64,000 nt of DNA. Source: Paenibacillus polymyxa (GTDB taxonomy: Bacteria > Bacillota > Bacilli > Paenibacillales > Paenibacillaceae). The position numbers were made by a program, and so were the translations under genes. This document shows positions 50,669 through 59,771 of the stretch, in pieces; within the stretch, counting starts at the first letter, position 1, and every line of letters starts with the position of its first letter. The notes under the pieces were generated by a model, which was given only the letters and a program-made list of their open reading frames with translations, was not told where the DNA came from and made no database searches. Location: positions 1,674,001-1,738,000 of the forward strand of contig NZ_CP015423.1 of NCBI RefSeq assembly GCF_001719045.1, in the 5' to 3' direction.

Positions 50669-50718
50669 CAAGAAACAAAGAAGACCCGCTCTCAGAGCAG
50701 GTCTTCTTTGTTTCTTGA
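50669..50718. terminator. Bidirectional terminator between yutJ and yuzB
   Basis: A 20-bp near-perfect stem from CTCAAGAAACAAAGAAGACC to its complement ending CTTGAG, with a short loop. Confidence 0.85.
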
Positions 50719-50770
50719 GTGTTTGCATCATGTATATTCTCTACAAAAAGGAGCTGGCTAACAGAGCCTT

Positions 50771-51028
50771 TCAATCCAAATCTAGGTTATCCCATGCTTC
50801 AGCTTCCTTAATTTTGTTCATAATCACTTCGTACAGAAGCTCTGCTGAATCTGCGGATACAATCTCGCCGTTGACCATCGCATAGGGTTCGGCGTTGCAC
50901 TGACCGCAATTGCTTAGGCAGCCGTATTCAATCACATCATAATCTGGATTCTGTTCCAGCTTGGACATGATTTCATCGGTACCCCAATGCATATTACTGG
51001 TGCAAAACTCAATAATAGGTCTTAACAT
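50771..51028 (-). CDS. yuzB: YuzB-family protein (DUF1450)
   Basis: An 85-aa protein of the DUF1450 family. Conserved Cys are in FCTSN near the N terminus and in YGCLSNCGQCNAEPYAMVNG. The spacing suggests a metal or Fe-S ligand set. The tail EAEAWDNLDLD is acidic. It lies between yutJ and the Nfu gene, as in Bacillus. Its role is not known; an Fe-S or redox function fits the neighbours. Confidence 0.85.
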   Translation of the reverse strand: MLRPIIEFCTSNMHWGTDEIMSKLEQNPDYDVIEYGCLSNCGQCNAEPYAMVNGEIVSADSAELLYEVIMNKIKEAEAWDNLDLD

Positions 51029-51115
51029 TTTTTCACCTGCTTTGGATGACGGGCATTTTAATTTGGCCCGCTTTGTAATATAATAATAAAGGTATAGGAA
51101 AGGAGTTGAATTCTA

Positions 51116-51361
51116 ATGAGCGAAACACAAAGCGTTCAAATGTATGATGAAGTAGCTGATGTACTGGATAAGCTCCGTCCGTTCCTGCAACGCGATGGTG
51201 GCGACGTTGAGCTGGTTGACGTTGAAGACGGCATCGTTAAGCTGAAGCTGGTAGGCGCTTGCGGCAGTTGCCCAAGTTCCACGATCACGCTGAAAGCAGG
51301 GATTGAACGTGCTCTTCTCGAAGAAGTCGACGGCGTCCAAGAAGTGGTACAAGTATTCTAA
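51116..51361 (+). CDS. yutI: NifU-like (Nfu) Fe-S carrier
   Basis: An 81-aa Nfu-domain protein. The cluster-binding CxxC is CGSC in [19 protein letters not shown]. It would carry 4Fe-4S or 2Fe-2S clusters to clients. The ATG has GGAAAGGAG. It is divergent from yuzB by 87 bases. With HesB at 47549 it forms a small Fe-S maturation area. Confidence 0.9.
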   Translation: MSETQSVQMYDEVADVLDKLRPFLQRDGGDVELVDVEDGIVKLKLVGACGSCPSSTITLKAGIERALLEEVDGVQEVVQVF

Positions 51362-51383
51362 TGCTTGATGCATAATGATCATG

Positions 51384-51424
51384 AGAGTCTTGACTTCGGT
51401 AACGAAGCTCAAGACTCTTTTTTG
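51384..51424 (+). terminator. Terminator of yutI
   Basis: GAGAGTCTTGA and TCAAGACTC enclose an inner CTTCGgtaaCGAAG stem; TTTTTT follows. Confidence 0.85.
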
Positions 51425-51453
51425 TGTTACAGCGTCTGAGGGATCACTCAAGC

Positions 51454-52221
51454 TTATATGGTTGGCCGAATGGGGTCCAATCCTCCCGATACATCCATAA
51501 TATTACCTGTTATAAAATCCGAATGCTCCTCACACAAATAGGCGATCACTCGCGCAATGTCCTCTCCGCTCCCCGGACGTCCACGCGGTGTCTCTTTATC
51601 CTGCATGCCGATGACATCGGCAATTGACATTTCCTTATTTGCTCCTCGAATATCCCCTGGACAGATCATATTGACCGTAATGCCATTAGGAGCTTCCTCC
51701 ACAGCCAGTGACTTCGTAAAAGACACCAGCCCCACCTTAGCGGCTGCGTATACGGCGCGATGCGGCCAAGCCCTTGCTTCTCCAGCATGACCAAAGCCAA
51801 AATGAATAATACGTCCCCATTGCTGGCTACGCATGTGAGGCAATACCAAATGATCCAGCAACATGGTACCGACCAGATTCCCTTGTATCATGGCATGAAT
51901 CTCAGCCACACTGTAATCCGCAAACAGACGGCGTTCCCGGATGAACGGTCCGGCATTATTCACCATAATATCGACTCCGCCTAGCCGATCCTGTACTTCA
52001 CCAATCAGCCTCCTAATATCTTCCTGAACAGAAATATCCCCTTGTAAAGACAAGCAGCGTACTCCCTTAGACTCAATCCCCCGCTTAAGCGCTTCAGCTT
52101 CTGCTTGGCTATGCACATAATTCAGCGCAATATTACAGCCTTCATCCGCCAGACGCAGAGCGGTCGTTTTACCTAAACCTTTGGCACTGCCCGTTATGAA
52201 TGCGACTTTATCTCTCAACAA
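51454..52221 (-). CDS. Short-chain dehydrogenase/reductase (FabG-like)
   Basis: A 255-aa SDR. FITGSAKGLGKTTALRLAD is the cofactor loop, NNAGP follows in the middle, and YAAAKVGLVSFTKSLAVEE has the catalytic Tyr and Lys. The fold and length are like FabG, but no fatty-acid gene is nearby, so the substrate is open. The ATG has AGGAGGAAAA. It stands alone between yutI and the metQ terminator. Confidence 0.85.
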   Translation of the reverse strand: MLRDKVAFITGSAKGLGKTTALRLADEGCNIALNYVHSQAEAEALKRGIESKGVRCLSLQGDISVQEDIRRLIGEVQDRLGGVDIMVNNAGPFIRERRLFADYSVAEIHAMIQGNLVGTMLLDHLVLPHMRSQQWGRIIHFGFGHAGEARAWPHRAVYAAAKVGLVSFTKSLAVEEAPNGITVNMICPGDIRGANKEMSIADVIGMQDKETPRGRPGSGEDIARVIAYLCEEHSDFITGNIMDVSGGLDPIRPTI

Positions 52222-52298
52222 TTTTCCTCCTGTTCACAGAGATCGGTCACCCCCAAGTATAAAATATTTAAGCTTCCCCTACAACTCCATTCAAAAAG

Positions 52299-52336
52299 AA
52301 ACCCCCAGTCCTCTTGTTCAAGAGAATCTGGGGGTT
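52299..52336 (-). terminator. Terminator of metNIQ
   Basis: AACCCCCAG pairs with CTGGGGGTT around an inner CTCTTG/CAAGAG stem; on the minus strand TTTCTTTTTG follows. Confidence 0.8.
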
Positions 52337-52362
52337 GCGTGCAATGCGTTCTCGTTCCCTAC

Positions 52363-53205
52363 TTAAAATGCCGGGATAATTGCGCCTTGGTATTTATCTT
52401 CAATGAATTTTTTAGTTTCTGGAGATTGCAAAGCTTTAAGCAGCTTCTGAATCGCTTCGGAATCTTTATTATCAGGACGTGCTACCAGAACGTTAGCATA
52501 AGGAGAATCCTTGTCTTCCAGTGCCAGTGCATCCTTCGTAGGGTTCAGCTTCGCTTCCAAAGCGTAGTTCGTGTTAATCAACGCAATGTCTACTTCAGGC
52601 AACTGACGTGGCAGCATAGCCGCTTCCAGCTCCTTGAATTTCAGGTTTTTCTTATTTTCAGTAATATCTTTTACCGTAGCTTCGATGTTGCTTGCGTCTT
52701 TCAGCTTGATCAGACCTTGTTTCTCCAACAACAGCAAAGCACGGCCTCCGTTTGTCGCATCGTTCGGAATGGCTACAGTTGCGCCATCTGGGAGTTCATC
52801 AAGCTTTTTATATTTTTGGGAGTAGATGCCGAAAGGCTCCAGGTGAACCGCGCCCACAGAAACCAAATCCATTTTGCGCTCTTTGTTCATCACATCCAAG
52901 TAAGGTACATGTTGAAAGAAGTTAGCATCCAGCTGCTTGTCAAACAATTGAACGTTCGGCTGTACATAGTCGTTAAACTGAACGACTTGGAGGCGAACCC
53001 CTTCTTTTTCCAACTGAGGCTTGATTGCTTCCAAAATTTCCGCATGTGGCACAGGAGAAGCTCCAACTTTCAGCTCCACTTCACGTGGTGATCCGCCTGT
53101 ATTTTCGTTCGCATTGTTTGTATCCGATGTTGTGCTCTTTGTACCGCAAGCCGCCAGCACCGCAATTAATGTCAAGCTTAATACAGCCAATACCCATTTC
53201 TTCAT
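52363..53205 (-). CDS. metQ: Methionine ABC transporter, substrate-binding lipoprotein
   Basis: A 280-aa NlpA/MetQ protein. Lipoprotein signal with lipobox VLAAC (Cys20) and a Thr/Asn-rich linker. VGASPVPHAEILE and the NATNGGRALLLLEKQGLIKL block are diagnostic of MetQ. It binds L- or D-methionine outside the membrane for MetNI. It is 74 bases after metI in the operon. The S-box upstream of metN supports methionine as substrate. Confidence 0.94.
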   Translation of the reverse strand: MKKWVLAVLSLTLIAVLAACGTKSTTSDTNNANENTGGSPREVELKVGASPVPHAEILEAIKPQLEKEGVRLQVVQFNDYVQPNVQLFDKQLDANFFQHVPYLDVMNKERKMDLVSVGAVHLEPFGIYSQKYKKLDELPDGATVAIPNDATNGGRALLLLEKQGLIKLKDASNIEATVKDITENKKNLKFKELEAAMLPRQLPEVDIALINTNYALEAKLNPTKDALALEDKDSPYANVLVARPDNKDSEAIQKLLKALQSPETKKFIEDKYQGAIIPAF

Positions 53206-53279
53206 GTTATTACCCCTCCAATAATTTGTAATATTCAGGAGCAGACGTCCTGATCAATAAGGATATCTATATGTTTTCC

Positions 53280-53948
53280 CTATTTTCGAGTATAATGCCG
53301 CACGAGGCGATCTCCCGCCATTTGCAGCAATTGTACCAATACGACCATCAGCACGACCGCAACGATCATGACAGCCGTTTCATAACGATAATAGCCGTAG
53401 TTGATAGCCAGTGTACCTAGTCCACCGCCCCCGATCATCCCGGACATTGCCGTGTAGGATACGAGTGTAACGACGGTAATGGTTAATGCGGCGAGCAGAC
53501 CCGGAAGTGCCTCACGTAACAGCACACGCCGGATAATTTGTCCTGTCGAGGCACCCATCGCTTGTGCGGCTTCAATGACGCCCTTGTCCACTTCACGCAG
53601 AGACGTTTCGACAAGACGTGCGAAGAATGGGGCAGCCCCGATAACCAATGGCGGAATGGTTCCCAGCACCCCGGTCGAGGTACCTACCAGTGATCGGGTA
53701 AAAGGAATAAGTGCAACGATCAAAATGATAAAAGGTACGGAACGTAAAATGTTAACGATGAATGATAATACAATGTATATCACCTTCATCAGAGTTAACG
53801 AGGAGCGACTCGCCAGAAACAATAATATACCGAGCGGCAAACCAATAACGAGGGTGAACAATGCGGATGCCCCAAGCATCTGAAGGGTTTCCAGCGTAGA
53901 ATTCCCTAGCTCTTCCCAACTCACTTGTGAAAAATCAAGTTCGCTCAT
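53280..53948 (-). CDS. metI: Methionine ABC transporter, permease
   Basis: A 222-aa permease with five hydrophobic helices. The ABC-binding EAA loop is EAAQAMGASTGQIIRRVLLREALPG-like at about residues 125-150. Overlaps metN by four bases (ATGA), which points to translational coupling. It forms the membrane channel of MetNIQ. Confidence 0.95.
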   Translation of the reverse strand: MSELDFSQVSWEELGNSTLETLQMLGASALFTLVIGLPLGILLFLASRSSLTLMKVIYIVLSFIVNILRSVPFIILIVALIPFTRSLVGTSTGVLGTIPPLVIGAAPFFARLVETSLREVDKGVIEAAQAMGASTGQIIRRVLLREALPGLLAALTITVVTLVSYTAMSGMIGGGGLGTLAINYGYYRYETAVMIVAVVLMVVLVQLLQMAGDRLVRHYTRK

Positions 53949-54967
53949 TGTCCAATCACCTCCACATCAAGTCCTTGCCCAGACACTTCGCGCAACGTAT
54001 GCTCTATATCCTCATGATTTCCTTCAAAACGAACGATTAGCTGTCCATAGGGTACATTTTTAATGGTAGATATGGTTCCCTGCAAGATCGCAAAATCAAC
54101 ACCAGTACTTCGAGCCGTACGCGACAGAATCGCATCATATGTTTTACTGCCCAAGAAGGAGATACGTACCACCTGCGCCGACTCGCCGCCACCTGCTGCC
54201 GCAATCGCTGCTTGCAACTCCTCGGGATGTTCTGACTCCCGTTGGATAAAGTCCTTGGTTACCTGGTGCTGTGGTTTCAAAAATACTTCCGCCACCGGAC
54301 CTTGCTCCACGATGTCGCCCTGATGAATGACACCAACTCGATCACAAATGCTTTGAATGACATGCATTTCATGTGTAATCAGCACGATGGTTAAATTAAA
54401 GCGCTGATTAATATCCAGCAGCAATTTCAGGATAGACCCCGTCGTCTGCGGATCAAGCGCAGAAGTCGCTTCGTCACACAGCAATACATGAGGATCACTA
54501 GCCAGCGCCCGTGCAATTCCTACCCGTTGCTTCTGTCCACCTGAGAGCTGTGACGGATATTTTCCACTGTGTTCTTCGAGACCCACCAATTCCAGCAGTT
54601 CACGAACCTTCTTGTCCAGCTTCTGCTTGGGCGTGTTTACCAGCCGCAATGGAAATGCAATATTGTCATACACCGTCGCCGAAGACAACAAATTAAAATG
54701 CTGAAAAATCATTCCGATTTTTCGACGTTGCTTCTGTAACTGGGATTGACTCACAGTGGTGAGGTTTACCCCGTCTACCCATACTTCACCTGAAGTAGGG
54801 CGTTCCAATAAATTAATACAGCGGATCAATGTACTTTTCCCCGCCCCGGAGTGACCAATCACTCCGAATATTTCTCCACGCTTTATAGAAAGATTCAACC
54901 CAGACAGCGCATTAACGCGTCGGTTGCCTTTGCCATAATGCTTGGTTAACTGCTTAAGCTCTATCAA
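53945..54967 (-). CDS. metN: Methionine ABC transporter, ATPase
   Basis: A 340-aa ABC ATPase. Walker A GHSGAGKST (38-46), signature LSGGQKQR (141-148), Walker B VLLCDE (161-166) and a C-terminal NIL domain (about 260-340) that in MetN binds methionine and inhibits transport. The TTG start has AAGGGGG. First gene of metNIQ, downstream of an S-box riboswitch. Confidence 0.95.
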   Translation of the reverse strand: MIELKQLTKHYGKGNRRVNALSGLNLSIKRGEIFGVIGHSGAGKSTLIRCINLLERPTSGEVWVDGVNLTTVSQSQLQKQRRKIGMIFQHFNLLSSATVYDNIAFPLRLVNTPKQKLDKKVRELLELVGLEEHSGKYPSQLSGGQKQRVGIARALASDPHVLLCDEATSALDPQTTGSILKLLLDINQRFNLTIVLITHEMHVIQSICDRVGVIHQGDIVEQGPVAEVFLKPQHQVTKDFIQRESEHPEELQAAIAAAGGGESAQVVRISFLGSKTYDAILSRTARSTGVDFAILQGTISTIKNVPYGQLIVRFEGNHEDIEHTLREVSGQGLDVEVIGQ

Positions 54968-55052
54968 CGTGGTGCGACCCCCTTCACTTCTTCCTTACCC
55001 TTTTAACCAGTTGTCATCTCTCAGGATTGTATAAAATCGCTATTTATTTATA

Positions 55053-55090
55053 CAAAAAAGAGCCCCTTTCACAGAATGAAAAGGGCCCCA
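55053..55090 (-). terminator. Terminator of the S-box expression platform
   Basis: On the minus strand GGGGCCCTTTTC, a loop, GAAAGGGGCTC and TTTTTT. It lies directly behind the S-box aptamer. Confidence 0.8.
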
Positions 55091-55103
55091 CCTTGCGAAC
55101 CTT

Positions 55104-55242
55104 TTCTCATCTGCCAAAATCGCTATAACTCTAGCGGTTTTGTAGGAATTAGCACCATCATGTTCCCTCCCAGTGTATTACACCGGGAAAGAACGGGTTG
55201 CCGGGCTTCATCGGGCCAGTCCCTCCACCTCTCTGGATAAGA
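55104..55242 (-). promoter_or_regulatory. SAM-I riboswitch (S-box)
   Basis: On the minus strand CTTATCCAGAGAGGTGGAGG, GACTGGCCCGATGAAGCCCGGCAACC, a variable helix, GGTGCTAATTCC, and the closing GGCAGATGAGAA are all present, which is the canonical S-box. It stops transcription of metNIQ when SAM is high. Confidence 0.96.
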
Positions 55243-55368
55243 AAAATATGTTAAACTCCAGCTTTAGCTGTCCGTTAAGTTTATATAAAAAAATATAATT
55301 CAAGCATTTTTCTGAAACTAGGTTTCAGTATAGATAGTTTACATAGCTTTGTCAAAGGATATTTTCTA

Positions 55369-56094
55369 TCATATTTTTGGGCGTACTGCCCGGTTCTCCC
55401 ATTGTTTCGCAGTATAAGTAAAGGCGTTTGACAGCGACCGACACACCATTTCCAAGCCCTGCTGCAAATCTTCCAAATGGTGATCGAGGTCCTCCAGTTG
55501 GATTTTTCCATACAAAGCTCGGTGTCGTTGCCAGAGATCATCCTGCATTTCCGTATTCATATAGTGTATCTCCGTATTTCGACGCTTACGCAGCCGATTG
55601 ATGGCATCGTTGTATGTGTCCTTGATATCAATTAAATTATCGGTCAATACAGGATGCATTTTGAGATACTTGAGCTGCCGCAACACGGTAAAATACGAAT
55701 AATGCGCCTTATACTGCCCTGTTTTTAAATCATACAGATCATTCAGCCAGTTACCCAGCTTATCTAAAATGGAGAATACCCTCACAAACCCATCTTTATA
55801 AAAGAAAACATACAATGCATAGTCGGATTTTTCATCCTCGCTCATATCTTCAGCATATCCGGCTTTCACTTTCATACGGAAAAAGGCGGCAGCATGATGG
55901 CTCTGCTCCAGTTCATCCAGAGATGACATTAGACCGCGTGTCAAAATATCCGCCTTCCGAAAATCGTGGGTCGGATCTCCACCAGCCTGAATTTGCCGCT
56001 CCAGCAGGTTCAACATATCTGACATGCTATTCATGGCATCCAGCAAGATTCCCTTGTTCACACGTGGCGGCTCACCCAGTAGCTTGCGTATCAT
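55369..56094 (-). CDS. Cthe_2314-type HEPN-domain protein
   Basis: A 241-aa all-helical protein. The block LRKRRNTEIHYMNTEM has the Arg-x4-His motif of HEPN domains, some of which are RNases. Architecture and length resemble the Cthe_2314 HEPN family. There is no MNT partner gene next to it, unlike in HEPN/MNT toxin-antitoxin pairs. The ATG has AAGGAGG. It lies between the S-box and the UbiD-like gene, and may be cotranscribed with the latter (52 bases apart). RNase activity is unproven. Confidence 0.7.
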   Translation of the reverse strand: MIRKLLGEPPRVNKGILLDAMNSMSDMLNLLERQIQAGGDPTHDFRKADILTRGLMSSLDELEQSHHAAAFFRMKVKAGYAEDMSEDEKSDYALYVFFYKDGFVRVFSILDKLGNWLNDLYDLKTGQYKAHYSYFTVLRQLKYLKMHPVLTDNLIDIKDTYNDAINRLRKRRNTEIHYMNTEMQDDLWQRHRALYGKIQLEDLDHHLEDLQQGLEMVCRSLSNAFTYTAKQWENRAVRPKI

Positions 56095-56145
56095 GCTTAC
56101 GCCTCCTTATAAATGTAAAATCCGGCTGTAGGTTTCATTAGGGCG

Positions 56146-57912
56146 TCAAGCGAAATAACTCGTCCATCGTTGATCTACAAGCTTAACAATATCCTCACGC
56201 GGTAACACCTCATCCGGATACCCCGGCTTCATACGCGCATCCACTACAATTGGCAGCTTATAGTTCAGATGATGCAAACGCACTTCGCTGTCCGCGTACA
56301 TATCCGTAGCCGGGTTAAAGCGTGTGAATACCGTCCACAGGAACGAGGCTTGAGAGCGAACGACTTCTTTGGCATCGTCCACAATGAAGACGAGCGGCCA
56401 CTCTTGCTCACCTGCAGCTAATCGCTCCAAAACACGTGCCGCCAGCTCAGGCTCCTGCTCAAAAGACGCACCCGATACGACGAGGCATCCTCCGCAATAG
56501 GGCTTAATTTCACGAATTCCCGGCAGATCGCCTCCCTCATAAGCACGAGGCAATTCACGTACAGGCTCACCTATCCCCATCAGGATCGCCTTACTACCAT
56601 GATTCAGCTTGCGGCCTGTGTAATCGAGTGTATCGTGTGACGTGTGATTGAAAATAAATAAATCCGTTGCTGGATTAAATCGCTCCAGAATGGTTTCCAG
56701 CAGCAGGTTAAAGTCAGATAAATCAATTACTCGATCCGTCAGCATCAGGAACTTGGTCAACGATAATTGACCTTGACCCAAAATAGTAAAACCGGATACA
56801 AGCGCTTCACGGGAGTAGCTTTCACGTACGACTGCCGCTGCCAGCGCATGTACGCCCGTTTCCGCATACGCCCACAGGGACTTGACGGAAGGCATCACAA
56901 GCGGATATGCAGGCGACAGCAGACGTTGCAAAAACTCACCGAGATAGTAGTCTTCTTGCCGAGGCTTACCTACAATGGTTGCCGGATAAATGGCATCCTT
57001 GCGGTGATGCATATGTTTGACATGAAATACAGGGAAATCATGCTGTAATGAATAATATCCAAAATGATCACCAAACGGGCCTTCCGGACGGCGTTCATGA
57101 GGCGGCACATAACCGCTGATTGCAAATTCTGCTTCTGCTGGAATCCGGTGACCCCCAAGCGGATCTTCTGTCATGGGCAGCTTGCCTCCCATAATAAGCG
57201 AAGCCAGCAGCAGCTCAGGCAAGTTTTCCGGTGCTGGAGCAATGGCAGACGCAATCAGGGCAGGCGGGCCACCAATGATAATCGTCGTAGGCAATGGCTC
57301 ATTACGCAGCTCCGCTTCATGATAATGGAAACCGCCGCCTTTATGAATTTGCCAGTGAATGCCCGTCGTCTGATCATCATAAATCTGAATGCGGTACATC
57401 CCCAGATTATGATCCTTGGGCTGACCTGGCTTCTCGGTATACACAAGTGGAAGCGTAATAAACGGCCCTCCATCTTCATGCCAACTGGTCACTTTAGGCA
57501 GTGGCGCTAACGGAGCCTCTGTACGGCGAACTCCCAATACAGGGGCCTCGCTGTGAGATACTGTTTTTAGCCCTACTTTTAGCATGTCCTTAATCAGGCC
57601 ACGTTCATTCCACAATGCTTTGGGTGTAGGTGGAAACAATGTTTTGGTGGCTCCGACAATTGCATCCATCAGTTGCTCTGGTCGCGGGCCAAAAGCCATG
57701 TCTACACGGCGATTCGTGCCAAACAGATTACTGGCTACAGGAAACGGGGTTCCTTTTACATTCGTGAACAGCAGTGCCGGCCCTTCTTCCTCAATGACTC
57801 TTCGATGAATCTCAGCCAGCTCCAAGTAAGGATCGACAGGTGCCTCTATAATTTTAAGATGATTTTCTTTACGCAGCGCTTCAATAAATTGGCGCAAATT
57901 CTGGTAGATCAA
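56146..57912 (-). CDS. UbiD-family decarboxylase, probably for menaquinone (futalosine route)
   Basis: A 588-aa UbiD-like enzyme that needs prenylated FMN from a UbiX partner. HWQIHKGGGFHYHEAELRN and EGPFGDHFGYYS (277-288) are conserved prFMN and catalytic-Glu regions. In futalosine organisms a UbiD homologue is proposed to decarboxylate the prenylated 1,4-dihydroxy-6-naphthoate. The mqn genes in this window make that the likely role; it is inference. The start is TTG 57912 with TAGGAGGAG nine bases upstream; the ATG at 57939 lies before that site. No UbiX or UbiA gene is in the window. Confidence 0.8.
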   Translation of the reverse strand: MIYQNLRQFIEALRKENHLKIIEAPVDPYLELAEIHRRVIEEEGPALLFTNVKGTPFPVASNLFGTNRRVDMAFGPRPEQLMDAIVGATKTLFPPTPKALWNERGLIKDMLKVGLKTVSHSEAPVLGVRRTEAPLAPLPKVTSWHEDGGPFITLPLVYTEKPGQPKDHNLGMYRIQIYDDQTTGIHWQIHKGGGFHYHEAELRNEPLPTTIIIGGPPALIASAIAPAPENLPELLLASLIMGGKLPMTEDPLGGHRIPAEAEFAISGYVPPHERRPEGPFGDHFGYYSLQHDFPVFHVKHMHHRKDAIYPATIVGKPRQEDYYLGEFLQRLLSPAYPLVMPSVKSLWAYAETGVHALAAAVVRESYSREALVSGFTILGQGQLSLTKFLMLTDRVIDLSDFNLLLETILERFNPATDLFIFNHTSHDTLDYTGRKLNHGSKAILMGIGEPVRELPRAYEGGDLPGIREIKPYCGGCLVVSGASFEQEPELAARVLERLAAGEQEWPLVFIVDDAKEVVRSQASFLWTVFTRFNPATDMYADSEVRLHHLNYKLPIVVDARMKPGYPDEVLPREDIVKLVDQRWTSYFA

Positions 57913-58041
57913 CTGGACGACTCCTCCTAAGCAAATCAAGCCCTCGAGAAACTCGTGGGCCTGGTTTGTTTCTTATATGCTATTATACGTGTTTAAACGC
58001 CTCTTGGGCAAAAATCCGCTTCACTATGATCTATGAAATGC

Positions 58042-58971
58042 TTAGGTACGTTGTGCTTGGGTCGGAACAAGCTTGCGGTCCGGTGACAATTGCCATACAC
58101 GATAGCTCAGATAAGCCAAAACGGAGAACAACGATGCAATCACCAGCATATGTCCCAGCACGATAAACATGTAGATTTCAGGTCTGTTGACGTACAACAA
58201 GATAATTCCAATCACCACTTGAAGCAAAATTAACAAGACCGACACGACACCCAATATACGGATATCTCGGTGATTCGGGTGATAACGGTATGAGTAGTGA
58301 CCCACAGCCAAGATAATGACGAACAGCAGACCGGCTGAAATCTGATGAAGCAGCAGTGGAGATATGAAGCCCCCAATATTTACAACCTTCTGGATGACCG
58401 AGTGACTAAGCAACGCCCCTGAATAGACAGCAATATAGGTATAGATCGTCGATAGCCATATAAAGTTGCGATAGCCCCGACTGACACGCCCAGGAATCAG
58501 ACGCGGAGTGTGGCGTGAGTCCGCGTGCTCCTGCCAGGCCCCCAGCGTCATCATAGTTGCACTGGCAAAGGCGATAAGCGCAAAGCCAAAATGCAGTCCC
58601 ATGACAGCAGCCGATTGGGAGAAAATGACAGCCAACGCCCCCATGGCACCTTGTATGATGACAAACAAGAGCGTGAGCAGCGAGAATAGCTGTAAATCCT
58701 TCCGATGCTTCATAAACAGCAAAAAGCCAACAAATGAGGCGATAGAAAGAATCCCGGCCATGGCACTAACGGAACGATGAGAGAACTCAATAAGGGATGC
58801 GATCGTATGTGCCGGAACCAGCTTGCCATTGCAAAGCGGGAATTCCCGGCCACAGCCAAGACCTGAATCCGTCCGTGTCACGACACCTCCACCGAAGGTA
58901 GCCAAAAACATGACAATACATGTTACGAGTGCCAGCCATTTTAATATTCTAATTTTGTTATTCAAATTCAC
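58042..58971 (-). CDS. ctaA: Heme A synthase
   Basis: A 309-aa CtaA/COX15 protein with eight hydrophobic helices. It oxidises the methyl group of heme O to make heme A for aa3 oxidases. Ligand His are in IEFSHRSVSAMAG, GLHFGFALIA, LLLHQISAG and VLGHMLVIAS. The Cys pair CGREFPLCNG is in the first outer loop. The start is GTG 58971. The partner ctaB is not in the window. The gene stands alone. Confidence 0.93.
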   Translation of the reverse strand: MNLNNKIRILKWLALVTCIVMFLATFGGGVVTRTDSGLGCGREFPLCNGKLVPAHTIASLIEFSHRSVSAMAGILSIASFVGFLLFMKHRKDLQLFSLLTLLFVIIQGAMGALAVIFSQSAAVMGLHFGFALIAFASATMMTLGAWQEHADSRHTPRLIPGRVSRGYRNFIWLSTIYTYIAVYSGALLSHSVIQKVVNIGGFISPLLLHQISAGLLFVIILAVGHYSYRYHPNHRDIRILGVVSVLLILLQVVIGIILLYVNRPEIYMFIVLGHMLVIASLFSVLAYLSYRVWQLSPDRKLVPTQAQRT

Positions 58972-59095
58972 CCGTATCCTTCCAAATATAATATTTATTC
59001 ACTTTATATGTTGTGAAATGATCACTTAAAGTAATTATAACTGATATATCGTTCCTTGACATACGAGCTTTGTTGACAAAATGTGAACGTGTCCG

Positions 59096-59132
59096 TGAGA
59101 AAGCCGCCCCCTTAGAAGGAAGCGGCTTTCTG
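59096..59132. terminator. Weak hairpin downstream of the thioredoxin-like gene
   Basis: GAAAGCCGC pairs with GCGGCTTTC around a loop. No clear T-run. Low confidence as a terminator. Confidence 0.4.
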
Positions 59133-59190
59133 AATGTCTTGATGTTTAAAATTCACTTTGGAACCTTCATGCATGCATGTACAGCATTCA

Positions 59191-59535
59191 TTATTTTGCC
59201 AAGCTCGCATGGACTTCAACAGCCCGATCCAAAAATTGCTCAATCTCCTCGCGGGATTTGCGCAGTCTGTTCACCAGACGTACCAGTTCTCTGCCTTCAC
59301 TGTAAGCGATAAAGCTAGGAATACCCAATACATTCTGCTCTTGACTGACGCTTTCGGCCTGTTCTACATCAATCTCAATTAATGTAAGCTTATCTGCATA
59401 TTGTTGTTCCACATCAGGCATGAACGGATCAATGAAATGACAATCCCCACACCAGTCCGCCTTAAATACAGCCACCGTTACGCCGGGAGTAGATATTGCC
59501 TTATTAAAGTCTTCATGAGAGACGATTTTTTGCAT
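59191..59535 (-). CDS. Thioredoxin-family protein, YtpP type
   Basis: A 114-aa thioredoxin-like protein. The active site is WCGDC in AVFKADWCGDCHFIDPF (about residues 28-34), not WCGPC, as in YtpP/YusE-like proteins. GIPSF is the cis-Pro loop. It is likely a cytoplasmic thiol reductase or a bacillithiol-linked one. The ATG has AAGGAGGAAT. It is divergent from the DUF2515 gene. Confidence 0.82.
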   Translation of the reverse strand: MQKIVSHEDFNKAISTPGVTVAVFKADWCGDCHFIDPFMPDVEQQYADKLTLIEIDVEQAESVSQEQNVLGIPSFIAYSEGRELVRLVNRLRKSREEIEQFLDRAVEVHASLAK

Positions 59536-59771
59536 GGATGATTCCTCCTTAAATTCTTTTTATGCTGAAAAGATTGCACTTTCTATTGTAACGCCAAGTG
59601 AAGCTTTTGCACACTCCCCCATTCTGCTCACATGCCGATTGGAAGCCCTCTCATTGAGGCATACTAAAGATATACTTAAGAATCCACATAAGCGACGACA
59701 TCCTAACAGCATACCCAACATACTTGGCAGGATACGGGGATGCTTGCAATTGGAAAGGAGGTTATTTAGTC

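Noticed and set aside
50544..50885. A plus-strand frame that spans the end of yutJ and the terminator
   Set aside because: It overlaps yutJ in another frame, passes through a terminator hairpin and is antisense to yuzB.
52339..53091. A 250-codon plus-strand open frame opposite metQ
   Set aside because: metQ has a lipobox, family motifs and operon context. The opposite frame is Phe/Arg/Gln-rich, as expected of a shadow.
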